NCBI GenBank assembly: GCA_963711725.1
Contig: CAVQFO010000022.1
Span: 62,001-126,000, forward strand
DNA: 64,000 bases
Direction of reading: 5' to 3'
Source: CAVQFO01 sp963711725
GTDB taxonomy: Bacteria > Pseudomonadota > Gammaproteobacteria > Nitrococcales > Aquisalimonadaceae
Under the pieces are notes generated by a model. That model saw only the letters and a list, made by a program, of their open reading frames with translations. It was not told the origin of the DNA and did no database searches. Below, one piece after another: positions 1-8,865 of the stretch. The translations under genes and the position numbers were made by a program. Numbering within the stretch: position 1 is the stretch's first letter; each line of letters opens with the position of its first letter.

Positions 1-222
1 CATCACTCCATCGTGGTGCGGGAAACCAACAGCAACTTCGGCTTCAATCTGCCCTGGTGGGACCGGCTGCTGGGCACGTATCGGGATCAGCCGTCTGCCG
101 GCCACAGCGGCATGATCATCGGCATCGAGCAGTTTCGGGACGAGGCGCAGCTGAGGCTGGACCGGATGCTGACCCAGCCGTTTCGCGAGCGCGCCGGGCG
201 TTATCCCATCAACGGCCGCTGA
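1..222 (+). CDS. Sterol desaturase / fatty acid hydroxylase family protein, C-terminal fragment
   Basis: The window opens inside this gene, so only the last 73 codons are present. They begin with His-His (HHSIVVRETNSNFGF), which matches the last histidine box of the membrane di-iron fatty acid hydroxylase family. The following PWWDRLLGTYRD segment is typical of the cytosolic end of these enzymes. Family members hydroxylate or desaturate lipid or sterol chains using a histidine-bound di-iron centre. The substrate cannot be told from the tail. The stop overlaps the convergent gene on the other strand by 14 bases. Confidence 0.8.
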   Translation, partial: HHSIVVRETNSNFGFNLPWWDRLLGTYRDQPSAGHSGMIIGIEQFRDEAQLRLDRMLTQPFRERAGRYPINGR

Positions 223-1108
223 GAGGGTGGTACCACAGCGCGGGATCGGTGGGGAAGTCCGGCGGCAGGACCGGATTGGTCAACTCCAGTACCGTGCGGT
301 GGTTCAACGCCGCCGCGTCCAGGGCCGGCTGGAAGTGTTGCCGGAATACCCAATCGAATGTGCCGTCGGCCATGGCCGCTCGCAGGCCGGCTTCGATCCG
401 GTCGGCCAGGGCCTTGTTGTTCGGCGCCACGAAGAAATAGAAGGCCGTGGGATAGTGAAGCGCCAAGTGCTGCTCCATGACCAGGCCGCTGTCGGGATGG
501 GCCCGAAGCTCGATCTGCGCCTCGCGCACCGTGCGGGAGAAGTAGTCGATGTGTCCGTACTGCAGCATTGGGAACAGGCCTTCGTAGCTAGGCGCCGGGT
601 AGACGTCCAGGCCATTGGCCATGAGGATCCGCGTATCCGGCCAGTCTTTCGCCTGCCCGCCCTTCAGGGCAGCCAGGGCCGCCAGCGTGTTCACATGGTT
701 GAACTGCCGTTGATCGCCTTGCCGGATCAGCAGAACCCGCCAGCCGGCTAGCCCCTTTGCAAGGGGGATGGGGACCGCGCGCAGCAGCTTCTCGCGTTCC
801 CGGCTGGTCATGGACCAAATGACGTCGATATCCCGGCCCCGCGACAACTGGACGATGGCGCGCCGCTGGGTCATGACGTCGTCGCTCGGGCGAAGCCTGA
901 CCCCGATCCCCTCGTGGGCGAACACCAAGTGCAGCAGCGCCAGCGCGTAATCGCTGCGGGTATCGGCCGCGCTGGCCGCGCGGGGATAGACAAGCGTAGG
1001 CGGCTGCGCTGCGTGGACACCGGCCGCGCCCAACATGAGCGCGGTCGCGGCAACCAGACCAAACCAGCGGTGGCCGGAACGAGCTTCGGGGTTTGAGGTC
1101 GGATCCAT
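209..1108 (-). CDS. Periplasmic substrate-binding protein, amino-acid-type ABC family, orphan
   Basis: A 299-residue protein with an N-terminal signal peptide: basic start, hydrophobic run around residues 17-33, and a likely cleavage after VHAA. The rest resembles the type 3 extracellular solute-binding fold, with an early TLVYPRA strand, a DVIWSMTSRERE segment and an aromatic C-terminal lobe. No permease or ATPase gene is adjacent, so it may serve a distant transporter or act as a ligand sensor. The next gene, divergent and 150 bases away, is a membrane-bound cyclic-di-GMP phosphodiesterase with a periplasmic domain, so a sensory partnership is possible but unproven. The ligand is unknown. 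Confidence 0.7.
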   Translation of the reverse strand: MDPTSNPEARSGHRWFGLVAATALMLGAAGVHAAQPPTLVYPRAASAADTRSDYALALLHLVFAHEGIGVRLRPSDDVMTQRRAIVQLSRGRDIDVIWSMTSREREKLLRAVPIPLAKGLAGWRVLLIRQGDQRQFNHVNTLAALAALKGGQAKDWPDTRILMANGLDVYPAPSYEGLFPMLQYGHIDYFSRTVREAQIELRAHPDSGLVMEQHLALHYPTAFYFFVAPNNKALADRIEAGLRAAMADGTFDWVFRQHFQPALDAAALNHRTVLELTNPVLPPDFPTDPALWYHPLSGR

Positions 1109-1258
1109 GGAATTGCCCGCTCTGTGAGGCGCGTTGGGTCAACCTTCGCTGAAAGCCTCTATTGTGACAAGATGAAAATCCGGGCCAGCCGCGTTGCGGC
1201 GCCGATGTAGCCGATTGCGGCCTGGCCGACTCGTGATCCATGGAGCAAGGACTTCTTG

Positions 1259-4108
1259 ATGGCAGGGCCTGGAGGGTTGGGTAAGCACTTCAACACCCAT
1301 CGGGTGGCGTTTCGCATCGCCGGTCTGACTCTCCTTCTCAGTGCCGTTTTCGCCGTCCTGGCCACCGGCGTCGAGCTGGTGACCGACTACAATCGCGACG
1401 TCGCGCAGATCGAACAGCGCCTGTCCGACATTCGCAAGACCGACCTCCCCAGCGTGGTGGCCAGCGTGTGGGCGTTCGACGAACACCAGCTGCAGGTCCA
1501 GCTGCAGGGGATTGAGCAGCTTCCCGACATTGCCTACGTTCAGCTCACGGACCCCTACGGCCACGACTACACGTTTGGCCAAATGCCGCCCGAGGGGGAG
1601 CAGATCATCCAGGTGTTTCCGTTGATCCGCGACGCGAGTGACCCGGAAGACCTGGGCCGTCTAAGAGTGGTGGGCAGCACCGCGGGGGTCTATGCGCGGC
1701 TCACGCAGCGCGCCTACGTGATCCTGATGACCCAGAGCCTGAAGGCGGTGCTGCTGGCCCTCGTGATCCTGCTGCTGTTCCGGCAATTGGTAACCCGTCA
1801 TCTCGAGACGATGGCGCGCTACGGCCGCAACTTCGATCCGGATCGCCCGAAAAAGCCACTGGTATTGAATCGCAAACGCCGCGGCGGCGGGCGCCGGGAT
1901 GAGCTGGACGAGGTGGTGGAAGCCGTCAATGGAATGCGGGAGTCCCTGGAGTTCCGTATCGATGCCCAGCGTCAGGTGGAGCGGGCTCTGCGAGCGGAGC
2001 GAAACCAAATGTCGACCATTCTGGCGACCACGGGCGCCCTGGTGGTGATGTTCGACCGCCAAGCGCGGATCGTACGCTTCAACAAGGCCTGCGAGCAGAC
2101 CTCGGGGCGCTCCGAGTCCGCTGTTCTGGGGGCCACGCTGGACGATGCGGGGTTGATTCCGGACGAAGATATTGAGCGCGCCGAGGCCGTGTTTCGTTCG
2201 GTCATCAATGGTGGGCCGCCCACCCGCTATCAGGGTTATTGGCTCAGCAGGGACGGCGAGCGGCGCATGGTCGTGTGGTCGGTCACCGCGCTTCGCGGCG
2301 ACAGCGGCGAAATCACGCATTGTCTCGCCACCGGCATCGATATCACCGATCTGCAGGACGCCAAGTCCCGCATTTACTTCCTGACCAACTACGACCCGGT
2401 GACCGGTCTGCCCAATCGCCTGCTATTGGCGGACCGGCTGGAACAGGCATTCGGCCGCGTCGATGCCATGGGCCAGGTGGTCGGCGTGATGGTGTTCACG
2501 CTGGACCGCTTCGACGCCATTGCCGATGCCTATGGGCCCGTGGCGGCGGAAGAGCTTCTGCGGCAAATGGCCAACGCCTTGAACAAGGGCTTCGATACGG
2601 AAACCGTGTTGGCCCGCCTGGGCGACGATACGCTGGCAATGATGGCGGTGCGGGATCTGCCCGAGGAGATGGCGACGGTGGCGGCAGAGGCCGCCGAACT
2701 CATGTCCCGGGGCTATCGCGTGCGGGGTCAGGAATTGAATCTCCAGGCCTATGTCGGTGTCGCCATCTATCCGGATGACGGCGTCAACAGTCACGCGCTG
2801 ATGGGGGCCGCCGAGAGCGCGCTTCGCGCGGCGCTGGCGAGCAAGTCGCGCGCCTACCGGTTTCACGGCCCGGAATTCAATCGGCGCGCCACCCATATCC
2901 TGGAACTCGAGTCCGATCTGCGCCACGCCGTCGAGCGCGGCCAGCTCTCCCTGCACTATCAGCCCCAGGTGGACTTGCTCACCGGGCGGGTGGACGGCGT
3001 GGAGGCGTTGGTCCGCTGGCATCACCCCAAGCGCGGGATGGTGCGCCCCGATGAATTCATTGGTCTGGCCGAAGAGACGGGCCTGATATTCCCGATCGGC
3101 GAGTGGGTGATGCGCACGGCCTGCGAGCAGGCCGCGGCTTGGCAGAAGGCCGGGTTGGCGCCGCTGACCATGGCCGTGAACCTGTCAGGCCGGCAGTTCA
3201 TGCTGCCCGATATCGCCGCGACCACCGAGAGCATTCTCGAGGCGACCGGACTGGACCCGCACTGGTTGGAACTGGAACTGACCGAGACCGTGGCCATGAC
3301 TGACGCCGAGGCCGCGGTGACGACCATGGAGCAACTCAAGGCCATCGGTGTCTCCCTGGCCATCGACGATTTCGGGACGGGGTATTCCAGTCTGGGGTAT
3401 CTGCGCCGGCTTCCCGTGGACAAACTGAAGGTGGACCGCATGTTCGTCAATCAGTTGACCCGCGATCCCGGCGAGCTGGCCATCGCCCGCACGATTCTCG
3501 CCATGGCGCGTACCCTGGGGCTCAGGGTGATCGCCGAAGGGGTGGAGACGCTGGGGCAGCTGGCGTTGCTCGCCGAGCACGGTTGCGACGCCATGCAGGG
3601 CTATTACTTCAGCCGTCCGTTGGATGCCGAAGCCTGCACCCGCCTGCTGGAGGAGCGGGCCGGAATTCCGCCGGATGCATTCGACCGGGGCGACGGGGAG
3701 CACCGGGTGGTGGTTTTCGATCCGGGGGGGCATGGCTACGAGCGCGTGGAAGAAGAACTGCGCGATCCGCTGTTCCAGCTCCACGAGGCACGGACCCGCA
3801 GCGACGCCTTTGAGCTGCTGGCGCGGCGCGAAGCAGGCGTTCTGATCTATTGTCCTCGGCCCGACGCCGTCGGCCGCGACTTCCTGATGCGCGTCGGCGA
3901 ACTGCACCCGCGGTTGGCGCGGTTGCTTTGGCTCGAGTCCGAGCCGGAGGGCGAGCTTGAAGGTGTTGCCGACATCGTCGCGCGGGCGTCGGGTGGGAGC
4001 GAGAGGCTGCAGGATGTGGTGCGGCGCGCACTGGCGCTCTACACGGAGCGCAGAGGCGCCCCGGGACCCGTCAGCGCCCCGCGGACGGCGGGCTCATCGC
4101 CGGGCTGA
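1259..4108 (+). CDS. Membrane-bound PAS-GGDEF-EAL cyclic-di-GMP phosphodiesterase
   Basis: A 949-residue inner-membrane signalling protein. Order: transmembrane helix (about 18-40), periplasmic sensor (to about 150), second helix (155-175), HAMP-like linker, PAS (about 245-365), GGDEF (375-535), EAL (555-800) and a C-terminal extension. The GGDEF signature is replaced by RLGDDT, so cyclase activity is probably lost. The EAL domain keeps EALVRW, AVNLSG, ELTET, IDDFGTGYSSL, IAEGVE and QGYYFSRPL, so it should hydrolyse cyclic-di-GMP. The extension resembles a receiver domain without its phospho-acceptor. ATG 1259 is chosen because AAGG lies 8 bases upstream; a TTG sits just before it. Confidence 0.9.
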   Translation: MAGPGGLGKHFNTHRVAFRIAGLTLLLSAVFAVLATGVELVTDYNRDVAQIEQRLSDIRKTDLPSVVASVWAFDEHQLQVQLQGIEQLPDIAYVQLTDPYGHDYTFGQMPPEGEQIIQVFPLIRDASDPEDLGRLRVVGSTAGVYARLTQRAYVILMTQSLKAVLLALVILLLFRQLVTRHLETMARYGRNFDPDRPKKPLVLNRKRRGGGRRDELDEVVEAVNGMRESLEFRIDAQRQVERALRAERNQMSTILATTGALVVMFDRQARIVRFNKACEQTSGRSESAVLGATLDDAGLIPDEDIERAEAVFRSVINGGPPTRYQGYWLSRDGERRMVVWSVTALRGDSGEITHCLATGIDITDLQDAKSRIYFLTNYDPVTGLPNRLLLADRLEQAFGRVDAMGQVVGVMVFTLDRFDAIADAYGPVAAEELLRQMANALNKGFDTETVLARLGDDTLAMMAVRDLPEEMATVAAEAAELMSRGYRVRGQELNLQAYVGVAIYPDDGVNSHALMGAAESALRAALASKSRAYRFHGPEFNRRATHILELESDLRHAVERGQLSLHYQPQVDLLTGRVDGVEALVRWHHPKRGMVRPDEFIGLAEETGLIFPIGEWVMRTACEQAAAWQKAGLAPLTMAVNLSGRQFMLPDIAATTESILEATGLDPHWLELELTETVAMTDAEAAVTTMEQLKAIGVSLAIDDFGTGYSSLGYLRRLPVDKLKVDRMFVNQLTRDPGELAIARTILAMARTLGLRVIAEGVETLGQLALLAEHGCDAMQGYYFSRPLDAEACTRLLEERAGIPPDAFDRGDGEHRVVVFDPGGHGYERVEEELRDPLFQLHEARTRSDAFELLARREAGVLIYCPRPDAVGRDFLMRVGELHPRLARLLWLESEPEGELEGVADIVARASGGSERLQDVVRRALALYTERRGAPGPVSAPRTAGSSPG

Positions 4109-4139
4109 CCCGGCGTCCGCCGCGCTTCCCTTTACCGGC

Positions 4140-4310
4140 AGGAGCGGTCGTGCCGACCGCGATTCTCGATCACGCTTCAGGACACGAAGGTCACACGAAA
4201 TGCACGAAGGTTGTTTTGACGCGGGCAGACGGCCCATTTGACTCACATGGCTTCGTGTCTTCTTCGTGACCCGAAACGTTGGATGATTCGCGGTCGGCAC
4301 GACCGCTCCT
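4140..4310. repeat. MITE-like element with 23-bp perfect terminal inverted repeats
   Basis: A non-coding element of 171 bp between two convergent genes. Bases 4140-4162 are the exact reverse complement of 4288-4310 (arm begins AGGAGCGGTCGTGCCGACC). The interior carries a second imperfect inverted repeat of CACGAAGG / CTTCGTG words. A decayed relative lies at about 35112-35278. It may also act as a bidirectional terminator for the EAL gene and mmsB. Confidence 0.8.
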
Positions 4311-4322
4311 ACATTCCCGGGT

Positions 4323-5216
4323 CTATTTCTGCTCGCCCCTGAGGCGTTCGATGATGCTGGAGAAGTCCAGGCCGCCGGCGCCGCCGGCCGCGTGCATGCG
4401 GTAGAGGTTGCGGGCCATGCTCCCCAGCGGGGTGGCCGTGCCGCTCTTCAGCGCGGCGTCCATGGCCAGCCCCAGGTCCTTGACGATCAGGTTCACGCCG
4501 AAGCCGCCCTGGTAGCCCTTGGAGGCGGGTGCGTTTTCCATCACGCCCGGGTAGGGGTTGTAGACCTGGAGGGCCCAGTTGTTGCCGGAACTGGCCTTCA
4601 TGATCTCCGACAGCACCGACGGATCCAGGCCATTGGCCACGCCCAGGTTCAGGGCCTCGGAGGTGCCGATCATGAGGATGCCCAGCAGCATGTTGTTGCA
4701 CATCTTTCCCACCTGGCCGGCGCCGCTGGGTCCGGCGTGAAAGACGTTCTTGCCCATGCTTTCCAGAATGGGCCGCGCCTGGTTCAGCGCGTCCGCCTCG
4801 CCGCCGACGATGAAAGTCAGCGTGCCGGCCTTGGCGCCGCCAACGCCGCCTGACACCGGGGCATCGAGCATCCGCAGGCCGCGTTCCGCCGCCGCCTGCT
4901 GAACCGTGCGCGCGGTGTCCGCGTCGATCGTGCTGCAATCGATCAGCAGGGTGCCGGCGCTGACGCTGTCGATTACCGCGCCTTCGCCCATATACAGGGA
5001 CGAGACGTGCTGCCCGGCGGGCAGCATTGAAATCACCACTTCGGCCTCGGCGACGGCCTCGGCTGCCGATGCCGCCGCCTTGGCGCCCTGGTTTGCCAGG
5101 GTTTGTACCGGCTCCGGCACCAGATCGAATACGGTGAGCTGGTGCCCCGCCTCGATCAGGTTCGCGGCCATGGGTGCTCCCATGTTGCCCAGGCCGATGA
5201 ATGCGATCTTGGCCAT
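4323..5216 (-). CDS. mmsB: 3-hydroxyisobutyrate dehydrogenase
   Basis: A 297-residue beta-hydroxyacid dehydrogenase that oxidises 3-hydroxyisobutyrate to methylmalonate semialdehyde with NAD in valine catabolism. The N-terminus has the dinucleotide-binding GLGNMG turn. DAPVSGGVGGAKAGTL is the substrate-binding signature, and GQVGKMCNNM carries the catalytic lysine. Length is normal for the family. It lies 15 bases downstream of mmsA in the same orientation, so the two form an operon, as in Pseudomonas. The divergent AraC-family gene beyond mmsA is the probable activator. Confidence 0.93.
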   Translation of the reverse strand: MAKIAFIGLGNMGAPMAANLIEAGHQLTVFDLVPEPVQTLANQGAKAAASAAEAVAEAEVVISMLPAGQHVSSLYMGEGAVIDSVSAGTLLIDCSTIDADTARTVQQAAAERGLRMLDAPVSGGVGGAKAGTLTFIVGGEADALNQARPILESMGKNVFHAGPSGAGQVGKMCNNMLLGILMIGTSEALNLGVANGLDPSVLSEIMKASSGNNWALQVYNPYPGVMENAPASKGYQGGFGVNLIVKDLGLAMDAALKSGTATPLGSMARNLYRMHAAGGAGGLDFSSIIERLRGEQK

Positions 5217-5231
5217 GGCGGGATCCCCCTT

Positions 5232-6779
5232 TTATTTCATGGTTGGCATGGAGAAGTGGTTCTCGTCCACATGGGTTTCCGGCCAGCGCGCGGTAATGGT
5301 CTTGATCTTGGTGTAGAAGCGCACGGCATCCTCCCCGTAGGTGTTGAGGTCGCCGAACCGGGAACGCTTCCAGCCGCCGAAACTGTGGAAGGCCATGGGC
5401 ACCGGAATGGGCACGTTGACGCCCACCATGCCCACCTGGATGGACTCGGCGAAGGCCCGGGCGCTATGGCCGTCTCGGGTGAAGATCGCGGTGCCGTTGC
5501 CGAATTCGTGGCGGTTGATGATGTCCGAGGCGTACTCGAAGTCCGGCGCGCGGACCACGGAGAGCACCGGGCCGAAGATCTCCTCCTTGTAGATCCGCAT
5601 GTCCGGCGTGACCCGATCGAACAGGCAGCCGCCAATGAAGTTGCCGCTGTCGTGGCCGGGCACCTTCAGGTCGCGGCCGTCCACCACCAGATCGGCGCCT
5701 TCCTCCACGCCCAGGTCCACGTAGCCCCGGACTCGGGCCAGGTGCTCCGGTGTGACCAGCGGGCCCATTTCCGGCTCCGGATTCTGGTCCATTCCGTAGC
5801 CGACCTTCAGTGATTCGACCCGGGGCTTGAGTGCCGCAACCAGGCGGTCGGCGGTCTCCTCGCCCACCGGCACGGCCACGGAGATGGCCATGCAGCGCTC
5901 ACCGGCAGCGCCGTAGGCGGCGCCCATCAGGCTCTTCACGGCGTGATCCATGTCGGCATCGGGCATGATCACCATATGGTTCTTGGCACCGCCCAGTGCC
6001 TGGACCCGTTTGCCGTGAGCACAGCCGTGGCTGTAGATGTACTCGGCGATGGGGGTGGAGCCGACGAAGCTTACCGCCTGCACGCGGGGATCTTCCAGGA
6101 TGGCGTCCACGGATTCCTTGTCGCCGTTGACCACGTTCAGCACGCCGTCGGGCAGGCCCGCTTCCTTCATCAGTTCGGCCAGCAGCATGGGCGCGCCCGG
6201 GTCCTTCTCGGACGGCTTGAGCACGAAGGTGTTGCCGCAGGCAATCGCCAGCGGGAACATCCACATGGGCACCATCACGGGGAAGTTGAACGGGGTGATG
6301 CCTGCGCAGACGCCCAGCGGCTGTACCAGAGAGTAGCTGTCCACGTTGGTGCCGACGTTGAGGGAATGATCGCCCTTGAGCAGATGCGGGATGCCGCAGG
6401 CGAATTCCACCACCTCCAGGCCGCGGACGATCTCGCCCTTGGCATCGGAGAAGACCTTGCCGTGTTCGTTGGTGAGGATTTCGGCAATCTTGTCGAAGTT
6501 CTCCTCCACCAATTGCCTGTAGCGGAACAGGATGCGGGCCCGGGACAGCGGCGGCACCTTGGACCATTCCGGGAAGGCGGCGTGCGCAGCTGCAATGGCT
6601 TCCCGGGTTTGGTCGGCGCTGGACAAGGCCACGCGGCCGTTGCTTTCACCGGTGGCGGGATTGCGCAGGTCGAGATGGCGGGGTGCATCGGCCGTGGTGT
6701 ACCGGCCGTTGACGAAATTGGTGACGGGGCGGGACGAATGCGTTCCGCCAGCGCGGACGTCGGCTGCTGTCTTGCTCAT
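5232..6779 (-). CDS. mmsA: Methylmalonate-semialdehyde dehydrogenase (CoA-acylating)
   Basis: A 515-residue member of the aldehyde dehydrogenase superfamily that converts methylmalonate semialdehyde, NAD and CoA to propionyl-CoA and CO2 in valine degradation. The cofactor-binding stretch GITPFNFPVMVPMWMFPLAI and the catalytic cysteine in GAAGERCMAIS are both intact. A strong Shine-Dalgarno (AGGAGGAG on the minus strand) precedes the ATG at 6779. It is the first gene of the mmsAB operon. A stem-loop at 6803-6832 in its leader or promoter region is a candidate regulatory site. Confidence 0.95.
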   Translation of the reverse strand: MSKTAADVRAGGTHSSRPVTNFVNGRYTTADAPRHLDLRNPATGESNGRVALSSADQTREAIAAAHAAFPEWSKVPPLSRARILFRYRQLVEENFDKIAEILTNEHGKVFSDAKGEIVRGLEVVEFACGIPHLLKGDHSLNVGTNVDSYSLVQPLGVCAGITPFNFPVMVPMWMFPLAIACGNTFVLKPSEKDPGAPMLLAELMKEAGLPDGVLNVVNGDKESVDAILEDPRVQAVSFVGSTPIAEYIYSHGCAHGKRVQALGGAKNHMVIMPDADMDHAVKSLMGAAYGAAGERCMAISVAVPVGEETADRLVAALKPRVESLKVGYGMDQNPEPEMGPLVTPEHLARVRGYVDLGVEEGADLVVDGRDLKVPGHDSGNFIGGCLFDRVTPDMRIYKEEIFGPVLSVVRAPDFEYASDIINRHEFGNGTAIFTRDGHSARAFAESIQVGMVGVNVPIPVPMAFHSFGGWKRSRFGDLNTYGEDAVRFYTKIKTITARWPETHVDENHFSMPTMK

Positions 6780-6802
6780 CGTTAACTCTCCTCCTGATGG
6801 AG

Positions 6803-6832
6803 AAAGCGCTTTCGCCGGAGGCGAAGCGCTTT
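6803..6832. promoter_or_regulatory. Inverted repeat in the mmsA upstream region
   Basis: AAAGCGCTTTCGCC (6803-6816) faces GGCGAAGCGCTTT (6820-6832); the arms match apart from one extra T. It lies 24-53 bases upstream of the mmsA start, between mmsA and the divergent AraC-type gene. It could be an operator or a leader hairpin. The sequence alone does not decide. Confidence 0.45.
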
Positions 6833-7047
6833 CCTTATGATTACAGATATAGCAGGCGCATAGCGGGCCGTGAATTGACTATATGATTCCGTTGATGGAC
6901 TATCTTGATGGTCAAATATTCGGTTTCGCGTGAAGTCGACGGCGCTCAGCCTTTCTTATCAATAAGTTGATTGTCCGCGGAAGTCAGCGCAACGAGGTCG
7001 GCCGGACAATCTATGCATTTTCGACGGATTCCTCTCGAGGTGAATCG

Positions 7048-7929
7048 GTGAGTTCTCCATCCAATTGGCCCTTGCCGCCGACGGGGGTTCGTTTCCTGGT
7101 GCCCGAGTTTCTGCGGCGCCAATTGCGACGCAATCCATTGACCCGGGATCTCTATCCTCACGCCCTGGGCTACTATCCGCACGCGGCGGGTCATCACATG
7201 CGGCGCGACGACCACGACGACCATCTACTGCTGTATTGCGTCTCCGGTCGCGGGTGGGCGGAGGTGGATGGTCGTCGGCATCAGGTGGGCGCCGGCGATT
7301 TGCTGCTGCTGCCGCGAAACGTGCCTCACACCTACGCCGCCGACGACAGCGACCCCTGGACCATTTACTGGGTGCACTTCGATGGGGCCCAGAGCGATCG
7401 ATTCATGGAGGAGCTGGGTTTTGCCCTGCATCAGCCGATCAAGGCCATCGGTACCAGCCCCAAGCTGATTTCCGACTTCGAAGCCCTGCTGGAGGTGCGG
7501 CAAAGCGGTTACCGCCTGCCGGTGTTTGTTCATGGCGCCAACCAGTTGCGGCAGATGCTGTGCTATCTCGCGCTGCTCTCACCCCGAGGCGATGCGCGCG
7601 GACCGTCGCGCTTCGATCTCGATCAGGTGCATGGGCTGATGCAGGAGCGGCTTCACGACCAGTTGGATCTCGATACGCTGGCCGCCCGCATGAATCTCAG
7701 CAAGCACGCCTTCTGCCGGAAATACAAGCGGGCGACGGGGCACTCGGCCATTCAGCACTTCATTCATCTGAAGATGGAACACGCCTGTTACCTGCTGGAT
7801 ATCACCGGCCGAACGGTGCAGCAGATCGCATTCGATCTCGGGTATCAGGATGCCTATTACTTCTCTCGGCTGTTTCGGAAGGTCGTAGGCGTTTCCCCCA
7901 CCGACTACCGCGGCTTGAAGCACGGCTGA
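7048..7929 (+). CDS. mmsR: AraC-family transcriptional regulator, probable activator of mmsAB
   Basis: An AraC-family regulator of 293 residues from the chosen GTG. An N-terminal cupin-like ligand-binding half (HDDHLLLYCVSGRGWAEVDG, VGAGDLLLLPRNVPHTY) is followed by a C-terminal double helix-turn-helix (LAARMNLSKHAFCRKYKRAT, then VQQIAFDLGYQDAYYFSRLF). The start at 7048 has GAGGTGA four bases upstream; an in-frame TTG at 6967 would add 27 residues. It is divergent from mmsA across a short region, as mmsR is from mmsAB in Pseudomonas, so activation of valine catabolism is the likely role. The ligand is not visible from the sequence. Confidence 0.8.
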   Translation: MSSPSNWPLPPTGVRFLVPEFLRRQLRRNPLTRDLYPHALGYYPHAAGHHMRRDDHDDHLLLYCVSGRGWAEVDGRRHQVGAGDLLLLPRNVPHTYAADDSDPWTIYWVHFDGAQSDRFMEELGFALHQPIKAIGTSPKLISDFEALLEVRQSGYRLPVFVHGANQLRQMLCYLALLSPRGDARGPSRFDLDQVHGLMQERLHDQLDLDTLAARMNLSKHAFCRKYKRATGHSAIQHFIHLKMEHACYLLDITGRTVQQIAFDLGYQDAYYFSRLFRKVVGVSPTDYRGLKHG

Positions 7930-7945
7930 CGGCCGGGTCTCAGGC

Positions 7946-7974
7946 AAAAAAATAGGCGCCGGAGGGCGGCGCCT
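7946..7974 (-). terminator. Rho-independent terminator on the minus strand
   Basis: Read on the minus strand, AGGCGCC (7968-7974) pairs with GGCGCCT (7954-7960) around a 7-base loop and is followed by a run of seven T. It would end transcripts coming from lrgAB or from a small RNA in the 170 bases before it. Confidence 0.75.
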
Positions 7975-8045
7975 GAATACAAAGGTGGGAATGGGGATCG
8001 CTAGACCACCCAGCCAATTGCCACGCGGGGGCGTGGCGTGAAACT
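7946..8045 (-). ncRNA. Candidate small RNA or long lrgB 3' untranslated region
   Basis: Between the lrgB stop and the terminator lie about 170 untranslated bases. On the minus strand a TATATT hexamer (plus 8052-8057) could be a -10 box, although no good -35 is seen. It precedes a 7-bp perfect hairpin (8020-8037) and then the terminator. The result would be a structured RNA of about 100 bases. It may equally be an ordinary 3' untranslated region. Confidence 0.25.
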
Positions 8046-8142
8046 GTAGTCAATATAGCGCCCGCCCCTGTATTGCTGGATTGTATAAATGGGCCGGGGG
8101 ATGGATTATGTTGATCGCCCCCGCCGTTCTCGCTTATCCCGC

Positions 8143-8865
8143 TTATCCGCCGGCCAGCCGCACCGCAAACGGCAGCAGAAACGCAGTGACCAGCCCGGCC
8201 AGCCCCAGTCCCAAGCCGGCGAATGCTCCGGCGGTGGCGCTGAGCGTGAACGCCTGCGCGGTGCCGAAGCCGTGCGCGGACAGCCCCAGCGCGAAGCCGC
8301 GCGTGCGGTCGTCCCGAATCCGAAGCAGCCGGAACAGCGGCGGTGCGGCGATACAGCCGATGGTGCCGGTGAGCAGCACCATGCCGGCGGTGAGTGAGGG
8401 TAGACCGCCGATCTGGTCCGAAATGCCCATGGCAATGGGGGAGGTGACGGACTTGGGCGCCATGGAGAGGATGGTCTGCAGGCTGCCGCCCATGAGCCAG
8501 GCGATGCCCACGGCGCTCGCCGATGCCGTGGCCGCGCCCACCAGACAGGCCACGGCGAGGGGGAGCAGCACCTTGCGCACGTGTTCCAGATTGTCGTAAA
8601 GCGGTACCGCCAGGGCCACCGTCGCCGGACCCAGCAGGAAGTGGACGAACTGAGCCCCCTGGAAATACTGGTCGTAAGAGGTGCCGGTAAGCAGCAGCAG
8701 CGCGATGAGAATGGCCATGGAGAGAATCACGGGATGAACCACGGGGCTGCCCTTGGCCCAGCGGTTGACGCGGCTGCTGAAAATGAAAACCAGCACCGTG
8801 ACCGTCAGCCACAGCAGGGGTTTGGCCGACAGATAGACCCAGATCCGCCCCAGCTCAAAGGTCAT
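8143..8865 (-). CDS. lrgB: LrgB/CidB family membrane protein
   Basis: A 240-residue inner-membrane protein with several hydrophobic helices and the LrgB signatures LGPATVALAVPLYDN and SVTSPIAMGISDQIGGLPSLTA. The family is paired with LrgA and is linked to murein hydrolase export or control and, in plants and some bacteria, to glycolate or pyruvate transport. The start codon region overlaps the upstream lrgA gene by 11 bases, so the pair is translationally coupled. Whether it acts in lysis control or carboxylate transport here cannot be told. Confidence 0.9.
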   Translation of the reverse strand: MTFELGRIWVYLSAKPLLWLTVTVLVFIFSSRVNRWAKGSPVVHPVILSMAILIALLLLTGTSYDQYFQGAQFVHFLLGPATVALAVPLYDNLEHVRKVLLPLAVACLVGAATASASAVGIAWLMGGSLQTILSMAPKSVTSPIAMGISDQIGGLPSLTAGMVLLTGTIGCIAAPPLFRLLRIRDDRTRGFALGLSAHGFGTAQAFTLSATAGAFAGLGLGLAGLVTAFLLPFAVRLAGG

